NCBI GenBank assembly: GCA_002171495.2
Contig: NHEU02000017.1
Span: 1 to 7,097, forward strand
Origin: Alphaproteobacteria bacterium TMED93
Lineage (GTDB): Bacteria > Pseudomonadota > Alphaproteobacteria > TMED109
DNA length: 7,097 nt
Reading direction: 5' to 3'
Below the pieces are notes generated by a model. It saw only the letters and a list, made by a program, of their open reading frames with translations, did not search any database and had not been told where the DNA came from. This document shows, one piece after another, positions 1-5,119 of this stretch (the stretch's first letter is position 1; every line of letters begins with the position of its first letter). The position numbers and the translations under genes are program-made.

Positions 1-18
1 AATTTCTATTTTGAAAGT

Positions 19-46
19 TTGATGAAAAGAAAATTTTCGTTATAGT
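19..46 (+). promoter_or_regulatory. Putative sigma70-type promoter of the lipoprotein gene cluster
   Basis: A -35-like TTGATG (19-24) is followed after 16 bases by TATAGT (41-46), five of six matches to the -10 consensus. It lies about 30 bases upstream of the first start codon of a four-gene overlapping run that has no other obvious promoter. In DNA this AT-rich such matches arise easily by chance, so this is a candidate only. Confidence 0.4.
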
Positions 47-77
47 ATTTTATATATTAATTAATTAAGATACAAAT

Positions 78-536
78 ATGAAATATATGATTTTTTTAAT
101 ATTTGTTTTTGCACTATTTCTAAATAGTTGTTCAAATAAATATTTTAACCTAGATAATGATATAGATAATAAAGTACCTGCATGGTTTATTGATTTTAAA
201 GATGAAGATGAAAAAAATATTTACGCAATAGCTACTTCCATATCTCCAGATATGCAGTTGTCTTTAGAAAAATCTAAGATGTTAGCTTTAAATAACATAG
301 CTCAAAAATTAAAGGGACTACTAGACTCCAATTTTAAAGTCTCATCAGTTAATGAAAAAGTCATTACTGAAGGTGATGTGAATATAATAGTCGAAAATTT
401 TTCAACAAGAGGTTTCAAAGAGCAACAAAGAGAAATATTTAAAACAAAAGGTGATAGATACAGAACCTATTTAAAAATATCTCTAGAAAAAGCATTAATA
501 AAAAGCTTTGATGACTATATTATTGAAAATCGTTAA
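78..536 (+). CDS. LPP20-like lipoprotein
   Basis: Predicted 152-residue outer-envelope lipoprotein. Residues 1-17 form a hydrophobic signal peptide ending in the lipobox L-N-S-C, which makes Cys18 the lipidated N-terminus. The mature part has the hallmarks of the LPP20 lipoprotein family (Helicobacter Lpp20 and relatives): a P-x-W motif (residues 34-36, 'VPAWF'), then a short strand around 'IYAIATS', then an Ala/Leu-rich helix ('LALNNIAQKL') and a long basic C-terminal region. The family function is not well established; members are envelope proteins, sometimes near flagellar or pilus genes. No clear Shine-Dalgarno precedes the ATG, only an AAGAT-like stretch, so the start rests on the signal peptide. 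It is the first gene of a four-gene run, and its last 26 bases overlap the next gene. Family assignment is from motif recall, not alignment. Confidence 0.75.
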   Translation: MKYMIFLIFVFALFLNSCSNKYFNLDNDIDNKVPAWFIDFKDEDEKNIYAIATSISPDMQLSLEKSKMLALNNIAQKLKGLLDSNFKVSSVNEKVITEGDVNIIVENFSTRGFKEQQREIFKTKGDRYRTYLKISLEKALIKSFDDYIIENR

Positions 537-843
537 TATAATATTTATATTTTTTTTTCTATCTTCATGTACGAATTATAAGGATAGGAAATATACAATT
601 AAAACAAGTGACAAAAACAACTGTAAAATAGAAATATTATCTATAATGGAAGATGATAAACAAAATAATATTCAAGTTTTAAAATGCTCTGATGATACTT
701 CTATTAAAAATATAAGTGAAAGTTTAGACGATAGTTGCAAAGAGTTCTTTTTTGATATTTATGATATGGATGAGGCAGGATACGTAAAAAAAACAGGTAT
801 TATGTGTTATAAAGAAGAAGTTGGATGGGAAATAATTTACTAA
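511..843 (+). CDS. Small Cys-containing lipoprotein, possibly 17-kDa-antigen-like
   Basis: Predicted 110-residue lipoprotein of unknown function. A hydrophobic signal peptide ends in lipobox L-S-S-C, with Cys20 lipidated. I take the ATG at 511; a TTG just before it (508) and one at 523 are also in frame, the latter giving a typical Lys-initiated 16-residue signal peptide, and no Shine-Dalgarno decides between them. The mature protein has four more cysteines (38, 59, 76, 99). Its C-terminus reads C-x2-F (76-79), then a Cys 23 residues later (99), then W106 and a terminal I-I-Y. This resembles the end of the Rickettsia 17-kDa/RT0821 surface-antigen domain (C-R-E-F/Y ... C ... W-x-I) and the two downstream proteins, though spacing differs by two residues. 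The start overlaps the upstream gene by 26 bases and its 3' end overlaps the next gene by 19, implying co-translation. Confidence 0.7.
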   Translation: MTILLKIVNIIFIFFFLSSCTNYKDRKYTIKTSDKNNCKIEILSIMEDDKQNNIQVLKCSDDTSIKNISESLDDSCKEFFFDIYDMDEAGYVKKTGIMCYKEEVGWEIIY

Positions 844-1313
844 TTATTATTTTTTTATTATTAATAGGTTGTTCTAGCAATAAAAATATTTATTCTAATA
901 TTTCTGAAAAAAATGTATACGGACCCATAAACTATCCATTTAATGAAGAAGATGTTATTGATGTTTCTGGACTAATGATGAATCAGTCATTCTCAAACTT
1001 TTTTATTTCTTCAACATTTAGATTTTTAACTTTAAAGGTTTTAAATAAAATGAACTCATTAAGTGATATTAATAAAGAAAAGCACCTCAAAGCAATTTAC
1101 ATTGCTGTAAATTATTTAGAAGTAGGAAAAAAAAGTATTTGGATGGATAAAAAAAAGAAAGTAGATGGTGAGGTTAAAATAGTAAGGCGTTTTTATTTAG
1201 ATAATAATCAATGTGTTTCTTATAGAGAGACAATAGCAAGGAAAAAAAAAATAAATATAGATTATATTACTGCTTGTAATATAGACAATGAATGGGTCAT
1301 TAAAAATGTATAA
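825..1313 (+). CDS. Lipoprotein with 17-kDa surface antigen-type C-terminal module
   Basis: Predicted 162-residue lipoprotein. The signal peptide (1-15) ends in L-I-G-C, so Cys16 is the lipidation site. The C-terminal half shows an ordered pattern: W106, G115-E116, C130, Y133, A150-C151, W157. This matches what I recall of the C-terminal domain of the Rickettsia 17-kDa antigen / RT0821-Lpp0805 surface proteins, where the two cysteines would form a disulfide. The Gly-zipper helix typical of the 17-kDa antigen is not visible; residues 40-90 are instead polar with a helix ('FRFLTLKVLNKM'). The ATG overlaps the upstream gene by 19 bases and has GAAG repeats upstream that could serve as ribosome site. 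It overlaps the next gene by 8 bases. Likely faces the periplasm or cell surface. Family link is moderately sure, specific role unknown. Confidence 0.75.
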   Translation: MGNNLLIIIFLLLIGCSSNKNIYSNISEKNVYGPINYPFNEEDVIDVSGLMMNQSFSNFFISSTFRFLTLKVLNKMNSLSDINKEKHLKAIYIAVNYLEVGKKSIWMDKKKKVDGEVKIVRRFYLDNNQCVSYRETIARKKKINIDYITACNIDNEWVIKNV

Positions 1314-1854
1314 ATTGATTCTCTTTTTTAATATTCTATTATTATCGCAATTCAGTTTTAGTAAAAATGATTGTAATGTTCCTATCGTTCCTTCTACAAA
1401 AGATGGAGCATTTAACGTAGAGAATATGGAAGATAATAACCCTATGAAATTGTTGGGGATGACGGCAAACTTATTTAGCTGGAGCTTAAATAAAGAAGAT
1501 AAGTGCTTACATAGTGAAGCAGAACTGACAGCCCTTTTTAGTTTAAATACTCATGAGTCACTTAAATGGAAAAATATTAAAAACAATTCTGCCGGAGAAA
1601 TTGATATTTTATTAATTAGACCGCGCCAAGGCGGATATTGTAAAGATTATAAAGTATTAATAAGTAAAGGTAATAAAAATAGAACTTTAAAAAAAAGAGC
1701 ATGTATAAGTTACTGTTCTCATAGAATTGAATTTATAAACCTAGATAAAAATGGAAAATGTATTAGAAAAAATGATAGGTTTTTCGATCCCGAATGCGGT
1801 TTTACATTGGGAGATATGATTGGGCCATATATACCTGTAGTATGTAAAAAATAA
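1306..1854 (+). CDS. Secreted Cys-rich protein paralogous to the upstream lipoprotein
   Basis: Predicted 182-residue exported protein. I prefer the ATG at 1306, which overlaps the upstream stop by 8 bases and starts a clean signal peptide (M-Y-K then a hydrophobic core, probable cleavage after F-S-F-S, residues 16-19); an in-frame ATG at 1288 would add six polar residues. Unlike its neighbours it has no lipobox. It carries eight cysteines (23, 67, 112, 133, 137, 152, 164, 180), an even number suited to disulfides in the periplasm. The central part repeats the upstream protein's module with identical spacing: W88, G97-E98, C112, Y115, A132-C133, compared with W106, G115-E116, C130, Y133, A150-C151. 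A further ~45-residue Cys-rich tail follows. Last gene of the overlapping run; a 90-base gap separates it from the next gene. Function unknown. Confidence 0.72.
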   Translation: MYKLILFFNILLLSQFSFSKNDCNVPIVPSTKDGAFNVENMEDNNPMKLLGMTANLFSWSLNKEDKCLHSEAELTALFSLNTHESLKWKNIKNNSAGEIDILLIRPRQGGYCKDYKVLISKGNKNRTLKKRACISYCSHRIEFINLDKNGKCIRKNDRFFDPECGFTLGDMIGPYIPVVCKK

Positions 1855-1891
1855 AACACATGGAATATGTAAACAAAATTTATATTTTAAA

Positions 1892-1919
1892 TTTAATAAT
1901 TTGTGATAATTAATATAAT
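1892..1919 (+). promoter_or_regulatory. Possible promoter for the membrane protein gene
   Basis: A perfect TATAAT (1914-1919) lies 25 bases before the TTG start at 1945, inside the 90-base gap after the secreted-protein cluster. The best -35 candidate at 16-bp spacing is only TTTAAT (1892-1897). An extended -10-like TGTGATAAT (1902-1910) is an alternative. AT-richness makes chance matches common. Confidence 0.25.
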
Positions 1920-1944
1920 CTTATAGTTTTTAATTGAGGGTATT

Positions 1945-2772
1945 TTGAATATATTGAATGAATACGGACAATTTATAAATATAGCTATACTAATTGGTTT
2001 GTCAGTTTTTTTGTTTAAAAAAATTAAGGCAATTGATTATAACTATTACTTATCTACTTTTATAGGTTCTTTTTGGGCTTTTCTATTACAAACTATAAAA
2101 TTTAAAAATGGTATTCCTTTTAAACAAAAGGCAAAAGAATTTTTTTTAAACCTTCCTCACATAAATAAGAAAATATTAGGTAAAAATTTATTTATATATT
2201 ACGTGGGATGTATAATTGTAGGTTTAATAGATCTATTAACAGACAAAATGAAGTTTTCATTTTATGAGTTTTTTATAGGGTCACCTATAGTTTATTTTTT
2301 CATTACCATATTTTTGATTTTCATTTACTTTATTATGAAATTTATAATTGCCGTTAGTAAAAGGGCTAAGAACTATCGAGAGAGAACTGGGCAGAAAAGT
2401 TTTTTCGAAATGGTCAATGAAAAATCTAAATATGGAAGAAAACAACCTTCTACTCCCTTCAGAAAAAGTTCTACTCAAGTTAGAGAAAAAACTGTTTATA
2501 ATGAAACCAAAGATTCACAAAGCTTCTCAAAACAAAATGTTTCTAATAAAAATATTGAAAAGGAACCCAACATGAAATCAGAGTCTACGCAAAGAAAAAT
2601 GTGTGCAATGTGTTCTTTTTGGACAGGAAATAGATCATTTAAAAGTGCTGCAGGTAATTTTTTTGAATACGAGGATGCGTCGGCAAAATGTTCTCCTAAT
2701 GGGGGTAGGCCAAACACTATGATGTCTCCTAGAACTGGAAATATGCCATGTTTCCAAAAATGGGGTGGTTAA
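1945..2772 (+). CDS. Multi-pass membrane protein with C-terminal four-Cys module
   Basis: Predicted 275-residue inner-membrane protein, family not recognised. A GAGGG ribosome site (1936-1940) sits four bases before the TTG at 1945, which decides the start. Hydrophobic segments lie at roughly 10-26, 33-51, 82-98 and 107-136. A basic stretch follows (139-147, K-R-A-K-N-Y-R-E-R), then a polar, Ser/Lys/Gln-rich linker (about 150-215) that looks disordered. The last 59 residues form a compact module: C220-x2-C223, W226, G228, R230, C249, C269, and a terminal F-x-K-W-G. Four cysteines with a CxxC start suggest zinc binding; similar C-x2-C ... G-x-C ... C-x-x-F-x-K-W tails occur in small proteobacterial proteins by my recollection. 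By the positive-inside rule the basic region and module probably face the cytoplasm. It appears to stand alone between two non-coding gaps. Confidence 0.75.
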   Translation: MNILNEYGQFINIAILIGLSVFLFKKIKAIDYNYYLSTFIGSFWAFLLQTIKFKNGIPFKQKAKEFFLNLPHINKKILGKNLFIYYVGCIIVGLIDLLTDKMKFSFYEFFIGSPIVYFFITIFLIFIYFIMKFIIAVSKRAKNYRERTGQKSFFEMVNEKSKYGRKQPSTPFRKSSTQVREKTVYNETKDSQSFSKQNVSNKNIEKEPNMKSESTQRKMCAMCSFWTGNRSFKSAAGNFFEYEDASAKCSPNGGRPNTMMSPRTGNMPCFQKWGG

Positions 2773-2889
2773 GTCTAGATATTTTTTTTAAAATAAGATA
2801 ACCTTATATAAATATGATTTATTTAATAAATTATTTTTCTTTAGAATAATTTAGAGCCTAGAAATGAACTAATTATTGTAATAAGCTAA

Positions 2890-2910
2890 AATTATTTTAT
2901 TAAAATAATT
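2890..2910. repeat. Perfect AT dyad upstream of the GYD gene
   Basis: AATTATTTTA and its exact reverse complement TAAAATAATT flank a single central base at 2900. The dyad ends only a few bases before the Shine-Dalgarno of the next gene, and no T-run follows, so it is not a terminator of the preceding gene. Related half-sites (AATAATTTAG, CTAATTATT) lie just upstream at about 2846-2876. It could be an operator or a leader hairpin, but chance is a real alternative in such AT-rich DNA. Confidence 0.35.
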
Positions 2911-2914
2911 AAAT

Positions 2915-2921
2915 AAAGGAG
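2915..2921 (+). promoter_or_regulatory. Shine-Dalgarno of the GYD-family gene
   Basis: AAAGGAG, six bases before the ATG at 2928. It is a much better match than the sites in the upstream lipoprotein cluster and suggests efficient translation. Confidence 0.8.
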
Positions 2922-2927
2922 TTATTA

Positions 2928-3263
2928 ATGGCAATTTATTGTATTAAAATTAAATATACAAAAGAAGCAATAAAAGGAATGATGGAAGAGGGAGTAGATA
3001 GAGCTGATGCAATGAGAAGTTTAAGTGAAGCATTAGGAGGAAAGCTATTAGCTTTTTATGGAATGGTAGGACAGCACTACCATGTAATGGCGATTACAGA
3101 AGTTCCAGAGTATGCAAACTTAAGTGCAGGAATAGTAACTGCAATGATGGCAGATACATTAGCAGATTATAAAGTAATTCCTTTATATGAAAGTTCAGAT
3201 ATTACAAAAGTTTCTTCTATGTATAAAGAGGTAATGGCTAGTTATAAAAAACCTGGAAGCTAA
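2928..3263 (+). CDS. GYD-family small protein
   Basis: Predicted 111-residue soluble cytoplasmic protein of the GYD domain family (a ferredoxin-like alpha/beta barrel fold; function of the family is not established). Supporting pattern: N-terminal strand 'YCIKIKYT', an amphipathic helix containing 'DAMRSLSEALGGKLLAFYGMVG', then the strand holding the signature region, here G48-Q-H-Y-H-V-M-A-I-T-E-V-P, followed by a helix and a last strand 'YKVIPLYE'. The length is usual for the family. In typical members the signature carries G-x-Y-D-x-V; here the Asp position appears to be His (H52), with another His at 50, which is worth noting. It has a strong ribosome site and sits alone between a 155-base and a 233-base gap, so it is probably its own transcript. 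A DsrE-like gene follows. Confidence 0.8.
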   Translation: MAIYCIKIKYTKEAIKGMMEEGVDRADAMRSLSEALGGKLLAFYGMVGQHYHVMAITEVPEYANLSAGIVTAMMADTLADYKVIPLYESSDITKVSSMYKEVMASYKKPGS

Positions 3264-3384
3264 GTAGGTATGATAATTTTCTATATAGTAAAAATAGAAA
3301 GGTCATAACAGTAACTTTAGCAAATATTAAAAAGGGCTTAAAAATCTAGCATGAGATGACTGTCTATGAATAAATGCTAATACT

Positions 3385-3412
3385 TTGCTTAGAATATGAT
3401 TTGAAATAAAAT
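3385..3412 (+). promoter_or_regulatory. Possible promoter of the DsrE-like gene
   Basis: TTGCTT (3385-3390) and TAAAAT (3407-3412) are separated by 16 bases within the 233-base gap between the GYD and DsrE-like genes. No convincing terminator is visible after the GYD gene, so read-through from upstream is also possible. No protein-coding signal is seen in this gap. Confidence 0.25.
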
Positions 3413-3481
3413 CAATAACTCTAAATACTTAAATATATTATTTATGTGATATGTTATTTGAATACACCATTAACTAATTAT

Positions 3482-3488
3482 AAAGGAG
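3482..3488 (+). promoter_or_regulatory. Shine-Dalgarno fixing the DsrE-like start
   Basis: AAAGGAG lies eight bases before the ATG at 3497. It excludes the upstream in-frame GTG at 3446, whose extra 17 residues would be encoded across this site and which has no ribosome site of its own. Confidence 0.8.
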
Positions 3489-3496
3489 ATAAAATT

Positions 3497-3850
3497 ATGC
3501 ACTTTGCTGTTTCAGCGAGTTGGGGGCCGACAGATCCTACTAGAGCTATGTTGCCATTTATTTTTGCAGCATCTGCTCTTCAAGTTAAAGACAAGGTCAC
3601 AATAATGTTATTTCATGATGCTGTTCACCTAGCCTCCAGAGGTGTTGCAAAAGATATAGTACCTTTTGGACCTCCTCATAGATTTGAAGAAGTAATAAAC
3701 GATACAAATTCTAAAATATTAATTTGTAAACCTTGTGCTGAAGCAAGAAAAATCTATCAGGACAATTGCCTTGATAATATTATTTTTGGGGGTATGAATG
3801 ACTTTCATAAGGCATCCTCTTTGCCTGACACAAAAGTTATTTGCTACTAG
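3497..3850 (+). CDS. DsrE-family protein with CxxC motif
   Basis: Predicted 117-residue cytoplasmic protein of the DsrE/DsrF-like superfamily (Rossmann-like sulfurtransferase fold; members relay or bind sulfur on a conserved cysteine). The first strand 'HFAVSASWG', the loop P-T-D-P-T-R (11-16), the helix with 'MLPFIFAASAL', the strand 'KVTIMLFHDAV' and the loop-helix up to residue 67 follow the usual order. The strand 'KILICKPCAEARKI' places C77 and C80 as C-K-P-C, where DsrE-like proteins carry their functional Cys. Two more Cys (91 and 116) are present. The C-terminal 'GGMNDFHKASSL' matches the family's closing Gly-rich helix region. There are no other dsr, tus or sox genes in view, so a sulfur-oxidation role cannot be claimed; a general thiol/persulfide role is possible. 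The start is fixed by the ribosome site. Confidence 0.82.
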   Translation: MHFAVSASWGPTDPTRAMLPFIFAASALQVKDKVTIMLFHDAVHLASRGVAKDIVPFGPPHRFEEVINDTNSKILICKPCAEARKIYQDNCLDNIIFGGMNDFHKASSLPDTKVICY

Positions 3851-3925
3851 ATTATAATTTTTAATATTTAATAGGTTTAATTAATTCGTAATAATTTTAC
3901 CATTTTTAAGATGGGAAACTATTGG

Positions 3926-3955
3926 TTGTACATTTTATATAACCCTATATATACT
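3926..3955 (+). promoter_or_regulatory. Candidate promoter of the Asn-heptad protein gene
   Basis: TTGTAC (3926-3931) and TATACT (3950-3955, five of six to the -10 consensus) are 18 bases apart, in the 156-base gap before the Asn-rich gene. Overlapping TATATA registers (3946-3953) are alternatives. This would leave a leader of about 45 bases. Confidence 0.35.
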
Positions 3956-3993
3956 TATGATATTGTTGATGATTTTATTTAATTAAAGTATTT

Positions 3994-4001
3994 AAGGGAG
4001 G
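3994..4001 (+). promoter_or_regulatory. Strong Shine-Dalgarno of the Asn-heptad protein gene
   Basis: AAGGGAGG, five bases before the ATG at 4007. It is close to the full anti-16S complement and among the strongest sites in the window, suggesting an abundantly made protein. Confidence 0.8.
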
Positions 4002-4006
4002 TACAA

Positions 4007-4723
4007 ATGAGTAAGTCAAAAATAAACGCAAGATCAATCAAAGAAAATAGAAAAAAAATATTTAAGTTAGATGCTGAAGTTATGACTAATAAAGCTAATG
4101 CTTATTTATCAAGGTCTATGATAGAAGAGAACAGAATGATGATTTTAAGTAATTATTCTGCAGCATTTTTAGGTAATAGACAATTAGCAAATAGTAATAC
4201 AGATGAAGTTTTTGATAATAGAAAGGCAATTCTAGAAAGTTATCAAACTAAGAATGATGTTGAAGAGAATTATATAAATGCTCAGAAAAACAAAGCATCA
4301 CTTGATTTTTTAAAACATAGATCTGACTTAAATTCAGCACTTCTTAAAGTAAGTGAAGAAATGGCTGCAGTAAATGGGAAATTAATTGATATAAATAAAA
4401 AAATTATGGATGCTAACCAATCTATAGTTGATTTTAATGCCAAACAAATTGCTACTAATAAAGCTTTAATAAGTGGAGCTCTTAAGCCTCAAAGTGCAAA
4501 ACCTGGTAGTAATGCAAAAATAATAAAATCTAACAAAAGTGCAATGGCTTCTTTAGAGAAAAATGTTAAAAATAATAGAAAAAGAATGAATGATCTTATT
4601 AATATTTCAGAAAAAAATGCTGGTGCACTCATGCAAAACAAAGTTCAAATTAAACAAAGAAGAAAAACAGCGTTAACAAACAGAGAAAAAATATTAGCAA
4701 ACAAGTCTTTGATTAAGTTTTAA
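4007..4723 (+). CDS. Cytoplasmic Asn-heptad (N@d-type) coiled-coil protein
   Basis: Predicted 238-residue protein of no family I recognise. It has no signal peptide, no membrane segment, no Cys and no Trp. Asn makes up about 13% (31 residues) and recurs with a seven-residue period. Examples are N42-N49, N57-N64-N71, N88-N95-(102)-N109-(116)-N123-N130-N137-N144-N151, then N169-N176-(183)-N190-(197)-N204-N211-(218)-N225-N232. If Asn is heptad position d, position a is mostly Ile, Val, Met, Leu or Ala: I127, M134, V141, I148, I155 around N123-N151; I229 and I236 near the end. Residue after Asn is often Lys or Arg. A Gly/Pro segment (156-168) breaks the helix into an N-terminal and a C-terminal rod. 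This is the pattern of N@d layers in trimeric autotransporter stalks, here in a free, basic, cytoplasmic protein. Strong ribosome site, own terminator, likely monocistronic. Function unknown. Confidence 0.8.
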   Translation: MSKSKINARSIKENRKKIFKLDAEVMTNKANAYLSRSMIEENRMMILSNYSAAFLGNRQLANSNTDEVFDNRKAILESYQTKNDVEENYINAQKNKASLDFLKHRSDLNSALLKVSEEMAAVNGKLIDINKKIMDANQSIVDFNAKQIATNKALISGALKPQSAKPGSNAKIIKSNKSAMASLEKNVKNNRKRMNDLINISEKNAGALMQNKVQIKQRRKTALTNREKILANKSLIKF

Positions 4724-4788
4724 TTAATGTAGCAGTATAAATTTATTTTTTTTTTAAAAAGTAGATTTATATTGCTAATTAATTTTTT
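4722..4788 (+). terminator. Long rho-independent terminator after the Asn-heptad gene
   Basis: Left arm 4722-4742 pairs with right arm 4765-4784 over 20 base pairs with one bulged G (4729) and one G-T wobble (4735/4772). The loop is 4743-4764 and contains T- and A-runs. The right arm runs into six T's (4783-4788). The left arm begins inside the stop codon. The stem is AT-rich, so stability comes from its length. Confidence 0.75.
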
Positions 4789-5054
4789 ATTTATAATTAC
4801 TGATTTTTAATAAACTTAATAAATATTTGCTTAAAATTTAAAAAGTTAAGTAAGTATTTACGAATCTGTTGTTTAAATTTGATTTAATTAAGAAGCAATA
4901 GGTATTTTTTTAATTATTTGTACAAATTAATCAAAAAAGAAGCATAAAATCTTATAAAGATGCTGTATTTTGTAAAATAAAATCTAATATTTCTTAAAAA
5001 CATAAAGGTTTTCTATAAAACTTACTTAAATATTAAATAATATTTAAAAGTTAA
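4789..5054. other. Gene-free AT-rich spacer
   Basis: Part of a 396-base stretch without a gene (4724-5119). Beyond the terminator I see no credible coding frame: all frames are short and lack ribosome sites. It holds a weak stem (ATCTT/AAGAT with AGC/GCT outside, about 4942-4965) and the heptamers AAGTAAG and CTTACTT as a distant inverted pair (about 4847 and 5021). Nothing identifies an RNA gene. Confidence 0.5.
5026..5047. repeat. Perfect 9-bp dyad upstream of the cytochrome promoter
   Basis: TTAAATATT (5026-5034) and AATATTTAA (5039-5047) are separated by AAAT. The dyad ends seven bases before the candidate -35 of the cytochrome/dehydrogenase operon, a position where an activator or repressor could bind. 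The AT-only composition means it may be chance. Confidence 0.3.
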
Positions 5055-5082
5055 TTGAAATTAATAAAAAAAGAGCTATCCT
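5055..5082 (+). promoter_or_regulatory. Candidate promoter of the cytochrome c / PQQ dehydrogenase operon
   Basis: TTGAAA (5055-5060, five of six to the -35 consensus) and TATCCT (5077-5082, four of six) are 16 bases apart. The expected start of transcription near 5089 gives a leader of about 30 bases carrying the strong ribosome site of the cytochrome gene. Confidence 0.45.
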
Positions 5083-5104
5083 TAGAACATGTAGTTTTTT
5101 TATT

Positions 5105-5114
5105 GGGAGGAGAG
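5105..5114 (+). promoter_or_regulatory. Shine-Dalgarno fixing the TTG start of the cytochrome gene
   Basis: GGGAGGAGAG, whose AGGAG core (5108-5112) lies seven bases before TTG at 5120. There is no ATG that would retain the signal peptide, so this site makes the TTG start convincing. Confidence 0.8.
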
Positions 5115-5119
5115 ACTTC

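Noticed and set aside
57..68. TTAATTAATTAA palindrome before the first gene
   Set aside because: Simple AT repeat expected by chance at this composition; no spacing or partner site supports an operator.
1288..1305. Upstream ATG for the secreted Cys-rich protein
   Set aside because: It adds a polar six-residue lead before an already complete signal peptide; the ATG at 1306 gives a short start/stop overlap typical of coupled genes.
1622..1635. GC-rich CCGC...GCGG patch in an AT-rich gene, possible hairpin or protein-binding site
   Set aside because: Only four paired bases; it is explained by Arg/Pro/Gly codons (R105 to G110) of the secreted protein, and no repeat of it was seen elsewhere.
2281..2717. 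Frames on both strands inside the membrane protein gene
   Set aside because: They overlap a gene with clear membrane and Cys-module structure, have no ribosome sites and show no recognisable domain.
3277..3302. TTTCTAT/ATAGAAA inverted repeat after the GYD gene as terminator
   Set aside because: Seven weak pairs, a nine-base loop and no following T-run.
3446..3496. GTG-started N-terminal extension of the DsrE-like protein
   Set aside because: The extension is encoded across a strong Shine-Dalgarno, has no ribosome site of its own, and the family begins at the strand after the ATG at 3497.
3497..3850. Reading the DsrE-like gene as part of a dsr or sulfur-oxidation locus
   Set aside because: No dsrAB, dsrC, tusA, rhd or sox gene is nearby; DsrE-like folds are widespread in organisms without that pathway.
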